Shown here in pieces: positions 1 through 7,733 of a DNA stretch of 64,000 nucleotides. This DNA comes from Vibrio celticus (GTDB taxonomy: Bacteria > Pseudomonadota > Gammaproteobacteria > Enterobacterales > Vibrionaceae). The stretch covers positions 62,001 to 126,000 of the forward strand of contig NZ_AP025464.1 of the NCBI RefSeq assembly GCF_024347335.1. The letters are read 5' to 3'. The position numbers and the translations under genes are program-made. Numbering within the stretch: position 1 is the stretch's first letter; every line of letters starts with the position of its first letter. The notes beneath the pieces were generated by a model, which saw nothing but the letters and a program-made list of their open reading frames with translations, searched no databases and was not told the DNA's origin.

Positions 1-1136
1 ATGTTACGGGCTTCGAGGAAGCGGCTCATGAACTGTCTGGTGGTATCTCTGCTACTGGTAGCTACCCGGGTAAAGCAACAAATGCACAAGAGTTACGTGC
101 TGATTTAGACAAAGCACTGAGTCTAATCCCAGGCAAGCACAAGATTAACCTCCACGCTCTTTATGCAGAAACACATGGTGTAGCGGTTGAGCGTGATGAG
201 TTGAAACCAGAACACTTTGCTGGTTGGGTCGAATGGGCGAAAGAGCGTGCTCTAGGCCTAGATTTCAACCCTAGTATGTTCTCTCACCCGAAAGCGAGTG
301 ATGGTTTGACACTGTCTCACCCTGATAAAGAGATCCGTGATTTCTGGATTAAGCACTGTATTGCTTCACGTAAAATTGGCGAATATTTCGGTAAGGAATT
401 GGATCAAACGTGTCTGACAAATATCTGGATTCCAGATGGTTATAAAGACACCCCAAGTAACCGTTTTGCGCCGCGTCAGCGCCTAAAAGATTCTCTAGAT
501 GAGATTTTTGCTGTTGACGTTGACGAGCAGTTCAACAAGGATTCAGTAGAGTCAAAGGTATTTGGTATTGGTGTTGAATCTTACACGGTTGGTTCGCATG
601 AGTTTTATATGGGTTATGCGGTCGCGAACAATAAGCTTTGTTTGCTAGACAATGGCCACTATCACCCGACCGAGTCGGTTGCGGACAAGATCTCATCTAT
701 GCTGCTTTATCAAGATGAGCTTGCTTTGCACGTTACTCGCCCTGTTCGTTGGGACAGTGATCATGTCGTAACGCTAAATGACGAAGTTAAAGAAATCGCG
801 AAAGAGCTAGTTCGTACAGACAGCTTGGACAAAATATACCTGGGTTTAGATTTCTTTGATGCAAGCATCAACCGCGTAGCTGCGTGGGTATTGGGTACTC
901 GCAATATGCAAAAAGCGCTACTTGAAGCGATGCTTATGCCACATGACAAGCTGACTGAGTTGCAAGATAAAGGCGACTTCACACAGCGCTTGGTTCTGAT
1001 GGAAGAGCTAAAAACCTATCCAATGGGTGATATTTGGAACTATTTCTGTGAATTGAATGATGTACCAGCAAACGAAGATTGGTTTAGAGCGATCGAGGTT
1101 TATGAGCAAGACGTTCTGTTTAAGCGAGGCAAATAA
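1..1136 (+). CDS. rhaA: L-rhamnose isomerase, 5' end outside the window
   Basis: Converts L-rhamnose to L-rhamnulose in the cytoplasm, the first step of rhamnose catabolism. The reading frame is open from base 3, so the gene starts before the window; the first in-window residues (VTGFEEAAHELSGG) already match the middle of E. coli RhaA. Family landmarks are visible: KPEHFAGWVEWA, NIWIPDGYKD, the metal-site segments GHYHPTE and RWDSDHV, and LDFFDASINR near the C-terminus. The stop TAA shares one base with the ATG of rhaD, so translation is probably coupled. The order rhaA-rhaD-rhaM is a rhamnose operon without rhaB in view; the kinase presumably lies upstream. Confidence 0.96.
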   Translation, partial: VTGFEEAAHELSGGISATGSYPGKATNAQELRADLDKALSLIPGKHKINLHALYAETHGVAVERDELKPEHFAGWVEWAKERALGLDFNPSMFSHPKASDGLTLSHPDKEIRDFWIKHCIASRKIGEYFGKELDQTCLTNIWIPDGYKDTPSNRFAPRQRLKDSLDEIFAVDVDEQFNKDSVESKVFGIGVESYTVGSHEFYMGYAVANNKLCLLDNGHYHPTESVADKISSMLLYQDELALHVTRPVRWDSDHVVTLNDEVKEIAKELVRTDSLDKIYLGLDFFDASINRVAAWVLGTRNMQKALLEAMLMPHDKLTELQDKGDFTQRLVLMEELKTYPMGDIWNYFCELNDVPANEDWFRAIEVYEQDVLFKRGK

Positions 1137-1948
1137 TGGATAAGTTAGCATTTATACAAGAGTTTAAAAAGACGACCAACGACGCATGGTTGAAAGGGTG
1201 GCATGAGCGTAATGGGGGCAATTTGTCCTACCGTTTGACTCAATCCGAAGTAGAGCAAGCTCGTCCATTTTTTGAAGAAACATCGCAATGGCTGGAGATC
1301 GGTGTAACGGTTTCCAATCTTGCAAATGAATACTTTATCGTTACCGGTAGTGGTAAGTACTTTCGAAACGTAGAAGTTTGTATTGAAGAAAATGCTGGAA
1401 TTATCCAAGTTTCAGAAGATGGCACTCAATACCGAACACTTTGGGGTCTTGTTAACGACGCGAAACCGACGAGTGAGTTGCCTGCGCACCTTATGAATCA
1501 TTCAGTCAAGTTTGACGCGACGGGTGGAGCGCATCGAGTTGTTATGCACTCTCACACGACAAATTTAATCGCGCTTACCTTTGTTTTGCCGCTGGAAGCT
1601 GAGACGTTTACTCGTGAACTATGGGAAATGGCGACGGAGTGCCCAGTTGTATTCCCTGCTGGTGTGGGCATTGTCCCATGGATGGTTCCCGGTGGTCGTG
1701 CTATTGCTGAGTACACTAGCGAACTGATGAAAACGTACGATGTGGCTATTTGGGCTCATCACGGTACATTCTGTTCTGCGGAAGACCTAAGTCTCGCGTT
1801 TGGCTTGATGGATACCGCAGAGAAGGCCGCTGAAATACTAGTAAAAGTTCTCGCGATGGGTGGCAAACGTCAAACTATTCAACCAGCAGAGTTCAAAGAG
1901 CTAGAATCTGCATTTAACGTTACGTTGAATGAAAAAGCATTGGCTTGA
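1136..1948 (+). CDS. rhaD: Rhamnulose-1-phosphate aldolase
   Basis: Class II zinc aldolase of 270 residues that cleaves L-rhamnulose 1-phosphate to dihydroxyacetone phosphate and L-lactaldehyde. It closely follows E. coli RhaD: the phosphate-loop segment GWHERNGGNLSYRL near residues 21-33, IVTGSGKYFRNV, the catalytic glutamate E114 in TSELPAH, and zinc-ligand histidines H138 and H140 in MHSHTTN and H209 in AHHGTF. Length is normal for the family. It overlaps the rhaA stop by one base and is followed 11 bases later by rhaM. The lactaldehyde it makes fits the downstream fucO gene at 7.7 kb. Confidence 0.97.
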   Translation: MDKLAFIQEFKKTTNDAWLKGWHERNGGNLSYRLTQSEVEQARPFFEETSQWLEIGVTVSNLANEYFIVTGSGKYFRNVEVCIEENAGIIQVSEDGTQYRTLWGLVNDAKPTSELPAHLMNHSVKFDATGGAHRVVMHSHTTNLIALTFVLPLEAETFTRELWEMATECPVVFPAGVGIVPWMVPGGRAIAEYTSELMKTYDVAIWAHHGTFCSAEDLSLAFGLMDTAEKAAEILVKVLAMGGKRQTIQPAEFKELESAFNVTLNEKALA

Positions 1949-1959
1949 GGAGGCGTTAG

Positions 1960-2274
1960 GTGATTAGAAAAGCGTTTAAACTCAAAGTTAACATGGATCA
2001 GTTTGAAGAATACAAAAAGCGTCACGACAATATTTTTCCTGAGTTAATTGATGTACTTAAAGCTGCGGGAGCAAACAACTACTCTATCTTCCTAGACGAG
2101 GAGACAGGTTGTCTGTTTGGTTATGTTGAGTTAGAATCTACTAATAAATGGAACGATGTTTCAAAAGCTGAAGCTTGCCAGAAGTGGTGGAGTTATATGG
2201 AAGATATCATGGAGACGAATCCAGATAGCAGCCCTAAATCCACAGAGTTAACAGAGATGTTTTATCTAGCGTAA
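1960..2274 (+). CDS. rhaM: L-rhamnose mutarotase (GTG start)
   Basis: Interconverts the alpha and beta anomers of L-rhamnose ahead of the isomerase. The 104-residue protein matches E. coli RhaM end to end. Residues known from RhaM are in the same positions: Y18, H22, Y41 and the tryptophan pair W76-W77, and the C-terminus ends FYLA as in the family. The start is GTG at 1960, supported by a strong Shine-Dalgarno GAGGAGG that overlaps the rhaD stop. It is the third gene of the rhamnose operon, and a sulfatase gene follows after 47 bases on the same strand. Confidence 0.96.
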   Translation: MIRKAFKLKVNMDQFEEYKKRHDNIFPELIDVLKAAGANNYSIFLDEETGCLFGYVELESTNKWNDVSKAEACQKWWSYMEDIMETNPDSSPKSTELTEMFYLA

Positions 2275-2321
2275 CTATGATCCGCTAATGCTATGAAACA
2301 AATTAGTATCAAGAGGTAAAT

Positions 2322-3695
2322 ATGAACAAGCCGAATATTATTGTAATTTTTAGCGATCAGCAGCGTTGGGATACGTTGGGTTGTTACGGTCAGGAACTGC
2401 CTGTAACACCAAACCTGGACGAGCTTGCACGAGACGGTGTTATGTTCGAGAACGCATTCACAGTCAACCCTGTATGTGGTCCTACACGTTCGACAATGCA
2501 AACTGGATTGTATCCAACCGAAACTGGTTGTTTCCGAAATGACATTATTCTTCCTCAAGGTCAAAAAACCGTGGCTCACTTTCTTTCGGATGAAGGATAC
2601 AGTGTCGGTTACGTCGGTAAATGGCACTTAGCTTCAAATAACACTGCTCATGAGGGCTTTGTTGTAGCGGCACCGACAGAAAGCTCAGGTGAAACTATCG
2701 ATAATTGTTTCACAGCAATACCAAACCAGTATCGAGGTGGTTATAAAGACTTTTGGGTTGCTTCCGATATCCTTGAAGGCACATCGCATGGCTATGGCGG
2801 ACATATGTTTGACATCGATGGCAACAAGGTAAGTTGGGATGAAGATGTATATCGCGCAGATTTTTTGACTGACTTGACGACAGACTACATCGATAATTAC
2901 CAAGAAGAGAAGCCGTTCTTTTTATTCTTGTCTTATCTAGAGCCACATCATCAGAATGACAAAAATACGTATGAAGGTCCCCATGGCTCTCAAGAGAAAT
3001 GGAGTAACTTCAAAGTCCCTGGTGATCTAGAACCGTTTGTTGATGGTAATTGGGCAGAAGAATACCCAGATTATTTAGGTTGTTGTAATAATCTCGACCA
3101 AAATGTTGGAAAGATTCGCCAAGCGGTAAAAGATAAAGGCTTAGATGATAATACTGTAATCGTTTATCTGAGTGACCACGGCTCTCACTTCAAGACACGC
3201 AATGGTGAATACAAGCGTTCATGTCACGACTCTTCGATTCGTATTCCGTTCGTGATTTACGATCCACGTGCGAAAGCAGGTCAGGTGATAGATGACCATG
3301 CAAGCATCATTGATGTAGTTCCAACTCTGCTGAAGGCTGCGGGCGTTAAAGTACCTAGCTACATGCAGGGTCAGCCGCTTCAAGATCTGTATATTGACAA
3401 CGCTAAGAAGAGTAATGCTAGCTTTATTCAGATCAGTGAGTCACAGATTGGCCGTGCTATTCGTACTGATTCATGGACGTATTCGGTATCAGCTCCGGAT
3501 CAAAGTGGTTTAATCGAGAAAGACAGCGGGGTGTACCAAGAAGAGTTCTTGTACAACCTAGTTGATGATCCTAATCAGTTAGAAAACTTGGTGGCTAATG
3601 AAGATCTGAAGCCGGTGAAAGCGGAGCTAAGAAAGCTTTTATTGGAAGAGATCTATCGTATTGAAGGGGTACAACCGGAAATCATCGAAGCGTAA
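2322..3695 (+). CDS. Type I sulfatase with cysteine formylglycine motif
   Basis: Arylsulfatase-superfamily enzyme of 457 residues that hydrolyses a sulfate ester, probably on a sugar. The formylglycine motif is C-G-P-T-R at residues 52-56, followed by STMQTG. The metal-binding start IVIFSDQQRWDTLG, the GKWHL segment and SDHGSH are all present. The active cysteine would be converted to formylglycine by the maturase at 4082-5368. No signal peptide is visible, so the enzyme looks cytoplasmic and would act on imported mono- or oligosaccharides. It directly follows rhaM with its own Shine-Dalgarno AGAGG, so a rhamnose sulfate is a reasonable substrate guess (inference). The sulfatase subfamily cannot be assigned by eye. 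Confidence 0.92.
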   Translation: MNKPNIIVIFSDQQRWDTLGCYGQELPVTPNLDELARDGVMFENAFTVNPVCGPTRSTMQTGLYPTETGCFRNDIILPQGQKTVAHFLSDEGYSVGYVGKWHLASNNTAHEGFVVAAPTESSGETIDNCFTAIPNQYRGGYKDFWVASDILEGTSHGYGGHMFDIDGNKVSWDEDVYRADFLTDLTTDYIDNYQEEKPFFLFLSYLEPHHQNDKNTYEGPHGSQEKWSNFKVPGDLEPFVDGNWAEEYPDYLGCCNNLDQNVGKIRQAVKDKGLDDNTVIVYLSDHGSHFKTRNGEYKRSCHDSSIRIPFVIYDPRAKAGQVIDDHASIIDVVPTLLKAAGVKVPSYMQGQPLQDLYIDNAKKSNASFIQISESQIGRAIRTDSWTYSVSAPDQSGLIEKDSGVYQEEFLYNLVDDPNQLENLVANEDLKPVKAELRKLLLEEIYRIEGVQPEIIEA

Positions 3696-3732
3696 CTGTT
3701 GGTGCTGAACACACATTTATATGTTCATTGCA

Positions 3733-3766
3733 AAAGTCCATAGTGGTAACACTGTGGACTTTTTTA
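3733..3766 (+). terminator. Rho-independent terminator after the sulfatase gene
   Basis: AGTCCATAGTG, a four-base GTAA loop, then CACTGTGGACT followed by TTTTT. The stem has one mismatch. It ends the rhaA-rhaD-rhaM-sulfatase transcript. Confidence 0.85.
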
Positions 3767-3779
3767 TTGTCATCTTTCC

Positions 3780-4045
3780 AGCAACAGTTTCGATCTCAAT
3801 GCTAATGGGCACCTTGGAGGTGCAGCCTATGATTCGGCTGTGCAATCGGTTTGTGCTCATTCGTAAGCAACTATGAGGAAACCATTATTGGGTGAGGATA
3901 GTTCGTTGATACGGTGGGGTAAATGAAGATATGGTTCGGCGGGAGGTTATACCGCAAGAAAAAAGACGTTGAGTATGAACCTCTATTGGAGTTGAACACG
4001 AACTAACTGCGCGGAGCTTCTCCTCTGGAGGGGACTAAAAGTCAA
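3780..4045 (+). other. Gene-less, hairpin-rich stretch, possible structured RNA or IS remnant
   Basis: No protein gene longer than a few dozen codons is seen here. The stretch contains several short hairpins in a row: GCACCT-TGG-AGGTGC at about 3809, AGCC...GGCT at about 3824, GCGG...CCGC at about 3938-3956 and CTCC-TCT-GGAG at about 4020. The string GTGCAGCC...GGCTGTGCAATCGG and the later CCGCAAGAAAAAAGAC loosely recall the HEARO (omega RNA) elements linked to IscB transposons, but this is from memory and no IscB gene is present. A 27-codon frame (3924-4007) is probably chance. Confidence 0.3.
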
Positions 4046-4074
4046 ATCCGCCTTCTAAGAAGGCGGGTTTTCAC
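4046..4074. terminator. Inverted repeat between convergent units
   Basis: CCGCCTT-CTAAG-AAGGCGG, perfect 7-bp arms, with TTTT on the plus-strand side. It lies 10 bases beyond the stop of the minus-strand maturase gene. It may terminate in either direction, or be the end of the structured element to its left. Confidence 0.55.
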
Positions 4075-4081
4075 CTAGTTG

Positions 4082-5368
4082 TTATGCACAACAGCGTTTG
4101 TATTTCTTGCCACTGCCGCATGGGCAGGCGTCATTTCTACTCACTTTCTCAGCCTGTTTATTGGCAAACTGTGCCATGATCTCTGCAGGGGACTTACCAT
4201 TCTTTATTAGCTTCGCCATATAAGCCATCGCATGTTGAGAATGATCGAAGAAACTATAATAGCCCTCACACAAGTAGTTATGGTCGAGTTCCCCTGTTGG
4301 TCCAGGCAAAAATCGATGTTTCGGGCAGCCGCCGTGACAGGCGAATCGATATCGACATGATTGGCACTTGCTATTCAGTTGTTTTGACTTGTTGAGTCCG
4401 AAGTCGATGGCCTCTTGACTATTGTTCATCGAACGGATGGTGCGGTCATGGATATTGCCTAGTTTGTACTCTGGGTACACATAGTGGTCACATTGATAAA
4501 GGTCTCCATTTGCTTCGATGGCAAACGCATGCCCACATCGAGGTGCGAATACACATATAGGGCTGGGTTGACCAAGCCAAGTGGTTAATGTGGTATCAAA
4601 TTGTTGAACAAAGACGTGTCCAACATCTTTGGTTACCCAGTAGTCGAAGATTGTATTGAGGAATTGACCATAATCAACGGGTTGGACAGACCAAGGTGTG
4701 ACTTTTCCATATTTTTGGTCTGGATTTACTAACCAGGTATCGTTTGTCAGTTGATCAGATTCTTGTCGTTCAACTAATGGGATAAATTGAATAAAGTTCG
4801 AACCAATGCTTTTTAAAAATTGATAGACCCTGAGAGGATGCTTGACGTTCTTGTCATTGACAACCGTGAGGGTATTAAACTCGACTTGATGCTTTTTCAA
4901 TAGCTCGATTGCTGCGACGACTTTACTGTGAGTCCCCTTACCACTGGTGTTGGTGCGATAGGCATCATGTAGATCTTCAGGACCATCTATTGAAACGCCA
5001 ATAAGAAAGTTGGCTTGCTTGAAGAGTTCACACCACTCATCGTTGATCAAAATCCCATTGGTTTGAAAGGCGTGAGAAATCGTTTTATTACCCCGATAGC
5101 GTTCGCACAATTGAAGTACGGTGCGATAAAAGCCCACACCGAGTAGTGTCGGCTCTCCCCCTTGCCATGCAAACTGAACGGTATCGCCCTGCTGCGCGTC
5201 GATATATTGTTGAATAAACACCTCAAGCGTTTCTTCATCCATACGCCAGTTTTTTTGTCTATCTGGATAGAGTTTTTCTTTCTCTAGGTAAAAACAGTAG
5301 TCACAGTCGATATTACATACCGAGCCAGATGGCTTGGCCATCACATGACAGTTGGTAATTTGGTTCAT
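4082..5368 (-). CDS. Anaerobic sulfatase-maturating enzyme (radical SAM)
   Basis: Radical S-adenosylmethionine enzyme of 428 residues (anSME family) that oxidises the active-site cysteine or serine of sulfatases to formylglycine. The cluster motif is C18-x3-C22-x2-C25 (CNIDCDYC). It has the family segments AWQGGEPTLLG and FQTNGILINDEW, then a SPASM region rich in cysteines (CGHAFAIEANGDLYQCDHYVYPE and CRYRFACHGGCPKHR). It ends with a SEC-C metal motif, CPCGSGKKYKRCC. It is the last gene of a four-gene operon whose genes overlap by ATGA. It is the expected partner of the sulfatase at 2322-3695; E. coli has a comparable yidF-yidG-yidH-yidJ grouping. Confidence 0.94.
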   Translation of the reverse strand: MNQITNCHVMAKPSGSVCNIDCDYCFYLEKEKLYPDRQKNWRMDEETLEVFIQQYIDAQQGDTVQFAWQGGEPTLLGVGFYRTVLQLCERYRGNKTISHAFQTNGILINDEWCELFKQANFLIGVSIDGPEDLHDAYRTNTSGKGTHSKVVAAIELLKKHQVEFNTLTVVNDKNVKHPLRVYQFLKSIGSNFIQFIPLVERQESDQLTNDTWLVNPDQKYGKVTPWSVQPVDYGQFLNTIFDYWVTKDVGHVFVQQFDTTLTTWLGQPSPICVFAPRCGHAFAIEANGDLYQCDHYVYPEYKLGNIHDRTIRSMNNSQEAIDFGLNKSKQLNSKCQSCRYRFACHGGCPKHRFLPGPTGELDHNYLCEGYYSFFDHSQHAMAYMAKLIKNGKSPAEIMAQFANKQAEKVSRNDACPCGSGKKYKRCCA

Positions 5369-5646
5369 TGTAGTTTTCCTATGAAGACATCAGATAGCAT
5401 GGTTAGGGCGTAGGTCACTGCTATCAGCATTATTATTATTGAAGTTAAAAACTTGATAATTCGCGCATGGGAGAAAGAGCACATGATGGCAACCAGCATT
5501 GCGGTTGCACCACATAAATATGTGAGCGTGGCATCTTGAGTTATCGAGACCTTTAGCAATACCACACCAATGGCAAATAGAACCAACTGAGTTCGTAGCC
5601 AGGATAGAGCAGTACGTTCAAACTGTAGCCCTTTAACCGCACTCAT
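5365..5646 (-). CDS. DUF202 membrane protein, first copy
   Basis: Small inner-membrane protein of 93 residues with about three hydrophobic helices. It starts MSAVKGLQFERTALSWLRTQLVLF, the R-T-x-L-S/A-W-x-R-T signature of DUF202. It resembles E. coli YidG, whose function is unknown. Both gene junctions overlap by four bases (ATGA), so the protein is made together with the second DUF202 protein and the sulfatase maturase. Its role in sulfatase biology is unproven and comes only from gene order. Confidence 0.85.
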   Translation of the reverse strand: MSAVKGLQFERTALSWLRTQLVLFAIGVVLLKVSITQDATLTYLCGATAMLVAIMCSFSHARIIKFLTSIIIMLIAVTYALTMLSDVFIGKLQ

Positions 5647-6008
5647 AGAGTGATGGCCAACGTGATAATGAAGGTGAGCACTAAAATGGTTGCACTAATA
5701 ATCTTCATGTTCGATGTGTATTTGAGGTCTTGGTTTAGCCTCATCGCTTGTTCGTTGCGAGACCATCGTCGATAAGCATAGATAGCGACCGCTCCAGAGC
5801 AGAGGCATAAAAAACACGAGAGCAACAGTCGCACAAGTGGGTTCGCAAGTTCCGGAGTCAGCTGATCGAGAGCAATAGCGCCCGCTAGCAAGGCGAGAGA
5901 TGTCCTAATCCACGCGAGATAGGTTCGCTCGTTGGCGAGTGAGAAGCGATAGTCTGGAGCGTTCCCTTGCGCACGCCATGGTGATTTTTTCGAGCGGAAC
6001 TTTTTCAT
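5643..6008 (-). CDS. DUF202 membrane protein, second copy
   Basis: Inner-membrane protein of 121 residues with the DUF202 signature ANERTYLAWIRTSLALLAGAIAL and three predicted helices. It resembles E. coli YidH. The N-terminus is basic (MKKFRSKKSPWRAQ) and would stay in the cytoplasm. It overlaps the upstream Crp-like gene by four bases and the downstream DUF202 gene by four bases. The function is unknown; conservation of a yidG/yidH pair next to a sulfatase maturase suggests a link to sulfate-ester use (inference). Confidence 0.86.
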   Translation of the reverse strand: MKKFRSKKSPWRAQGNAPDYRFSLANERTYLAWIRTSLALLAGAIALDQLTPELANPLVRLLLSCFLCLCSGAVAIYAYRRWSRNEQAMRLNQDLKYTSNMKIISATILVLTFIITLAITL

Positions 6009-6634
6009 TCAACTTTTTCCTTGGACAACGAGTTAAGACTCGTGAGCTTTGATAGATCGGCAGGATGGGGATTGCGATGGTGGATGCTCAGCACTCCGGA
6101 TTGTTTGAGTGTTTTGCAAAAACGAATCACAGTCGTCACGTCGGTAGCGCTGTACTCGCTAATTTCGCGATAAGTCCAGGGATAGTGTGGGTAGTATGCG
6201 AAGAAATGCTGTATCGCATCGATTATTCGGTTTTTAGCGTTGAAAGCACTAAATTGAACAAGACGTCGCTCAGCTTCCCCTAACTCTTGGCAAACTTCGG
6301 TTGTTAACGCTTTGGTTAGTGAAGGGGCCAACTGTTGCAGATCTTCAAAGGTGTGAATATTTACTCGACTAACAACACTGTTCTCCATCGCTCTAGCCGT
6401 CGCTGGGTAGCGCTGATGAGTAAACAGAGAGCGATAACCGAAGTATGAGCCCTTCCCGTACAGTCTGAGTAACGATTCTTTTCCGGTTTCTGCCACTTGG
6501 TAAAGCCCTATAAATCCACTTTCAACGCGATAAAACCCAGATGCTTTGTTGTTACTAAAGTAGACAGCTTCTTGTTTGCAAACGGTGAGTTTACTGGTCA
6601 TCTCTTTCAGTGATGTTGGTATCGGTATCGTCAT
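6005..6634 (-). CDS. Crp/Fnr-family transcriptional regulator
   Basis: Protein of 209 residues with an N-terminal cyclic-nucleotide-binding-like beta-roll (about 15-125, including ESGFIGLYQVAETGKESLLRLYGKGSYFG) and a C-terminal winged helix (about 150-195, WTYREISEYSATDVTTVIRFCKTLKQSGVL). The arginine of the classic cAMP pocket (RSA in Crp) is not evident, so the ligand is unknown. It heads the operon with two DUF202 genes and the sulfatase maturase and is divergent from tauE, so it probably controls both from the 150-base gap. The start at 6634 has no strong Shine-Dalgarno and could be a little downstream. Confidence 0.82.
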   Translation of the reverse strand: MTIPIPTSLKEMTSKLTVCKQEAVYFSNNKASGFYRVESGFIGLYQVAETGKESLLRLYGKGSYFGYRSLFTHQRYPATARAMENSVVSRVNIHTFEDLQQLAPSLTKALTTEVCQELGEAERRLVQFSAFNAKNRIIDAIQHFFAYYPHYPWTYREISEYSATDVTTVIRFCKTLKQSGVLSIHHRNPHPADLSKLTSLNSLSKEKVE

Positions 6635-6784
6635 ACTGCCGTCATTGCGTGTTACTGGAAGCGATAGTGTACTGCAAAAAAAACAGAAGAAATATGATCA
6701 ACGCCATAAACTAAACACTAATTGGTACGTTAGATTGTTTTTAGTAAAAAGGTGTTTTGTTTTTAGTGGTAACGGAGGTGGTCT

Positions 6785-7603
6785 ATGCCATTCAATGAGC
6801 TGTTGATGAACGTGTGGTCTGCGGATGCAGTGGCTTTGAAGCTGCTTTTAGGAAGCATTTTTGGTTTATGTTTAGGGCTAACCGGGGTTGGCGGAGGAGT
6901 GCTGTTAATACCAATGTTGCAGTTATTTTGCGGAATGTCTCCCGTGTTGGCGGTCGGCACAGCAAGTTTGATTTCAGCGATGGTTAAGATCAACGCTTCC
7001 CTAGTTCATATAAAAGCTCGGAACGTATCTTGGAACAAGATAGCGCTACTGTTTGTTGGTGCGGTACCGGTTACATTGGTGGTCACTCAGCTGGTAGTTT
7101 ACTACAGTACACATCCGCTTTACTCGCAAAGTACAGAACAGATGGTGACTTGGCTTGTGACAATTGTGATGGTTGGGTCACTGGTTTCAGTGTTCTCTAA
7201 ATACAAAAGCATGTCTAAGGTTGAGCCGGGCTTAATTTCAGAGCCTAAAACAAACACCAAAAAAGCGATTGTTTCTGGCATGTTCTGTGGTTCAGTTTTG
7301 GGTTCGACGGGTGTTGGTGGGGGCGTTTTGCTTCTCCCTGTACTCAACAATGTGTTGCATTTGGATATTAAGAAAGCCATTGGCTCTTCGGTAGTATTGG
7401 CATTGTGTCTGTCTGCCATTGCCGCAGCTGGTTATGCAAAGGGTGGACAGTCAGATATTCATACCGCAATCTTGTTTTTTATCGGTTCATTTCTTGGCGT
7501 TCCTGTGGCTGCTCATTTGATGAAACACATGTCTGAACGTCACGTTTATTCGGCGACCATGATTGTTATTTTGGTTAGTTTGATTGCATATCTAATGCTT
7601 TAG
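6785..7603 (+). CDS. TauE/SafE-family anion exporter
   Basis: Inner-membrane protein of 272 residues with about eight hydrophobic segments and the duplicated glycine-rich motif of the TauE/SafE (DUF81) family: GLTGVGGGVLLIPML near residue 36 and GSTGVGGGVLLLPVL near residue 178. These proteins are thought to export sulfite or organosulfonates. A strong GGAGG Shine-Dalgarno precedes ATG 6785. Its position beside a sulfatase, a sulfatase maturase and a shared regulatory gap suggests it removes sulfate- or sulfite-type anions released inside the cell; the exact substrate is not shown by the sequence. Confidence 0.88.
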   Translation: MPFNELLMNVWSADAVALKLLLGSIFGLCLGLTGVGGGVLLIPMLQLFCGMSPVLAVGTASLISAMVKINASLVHIKARNVSWNKIALLFVGAVPVTLVVTQLVVYYSTHPLYSQSTEQMVTWLVTIVMVGSLVSVFSKYKSMSKVEPGLISEPKTNTKKAIVSGMFCGSVLGSTGVGGGVLLLPVLNNVLHLDIKKAIGSSVVLALCLSAIAAAGYAKGGQSDIHTAILFFIGSFLGVPVAAHLMKHMSERHVYSATMIVILVSLIAYLML

Positions 7604-7733
7604 ATATCGAGCTTAGAGTTTGCTTTAAATTACTGTCGCTGGTGAATCAGCGATCCTAAAAGTGTAGGTCGAGTTTAAATAGTCGACCTGTGATTATTTG
7701 TAAATATATTGTTGTTAATTACAAGGATTAAAT

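Noticed and set aside
3780..4074. Group II intron or riboswitch
   Set aside because: No intron-type start, no domain V-like hairpin that I can see and no reverse transcriptase; no riboswitch class is recognised and no gene follows in the right direction.
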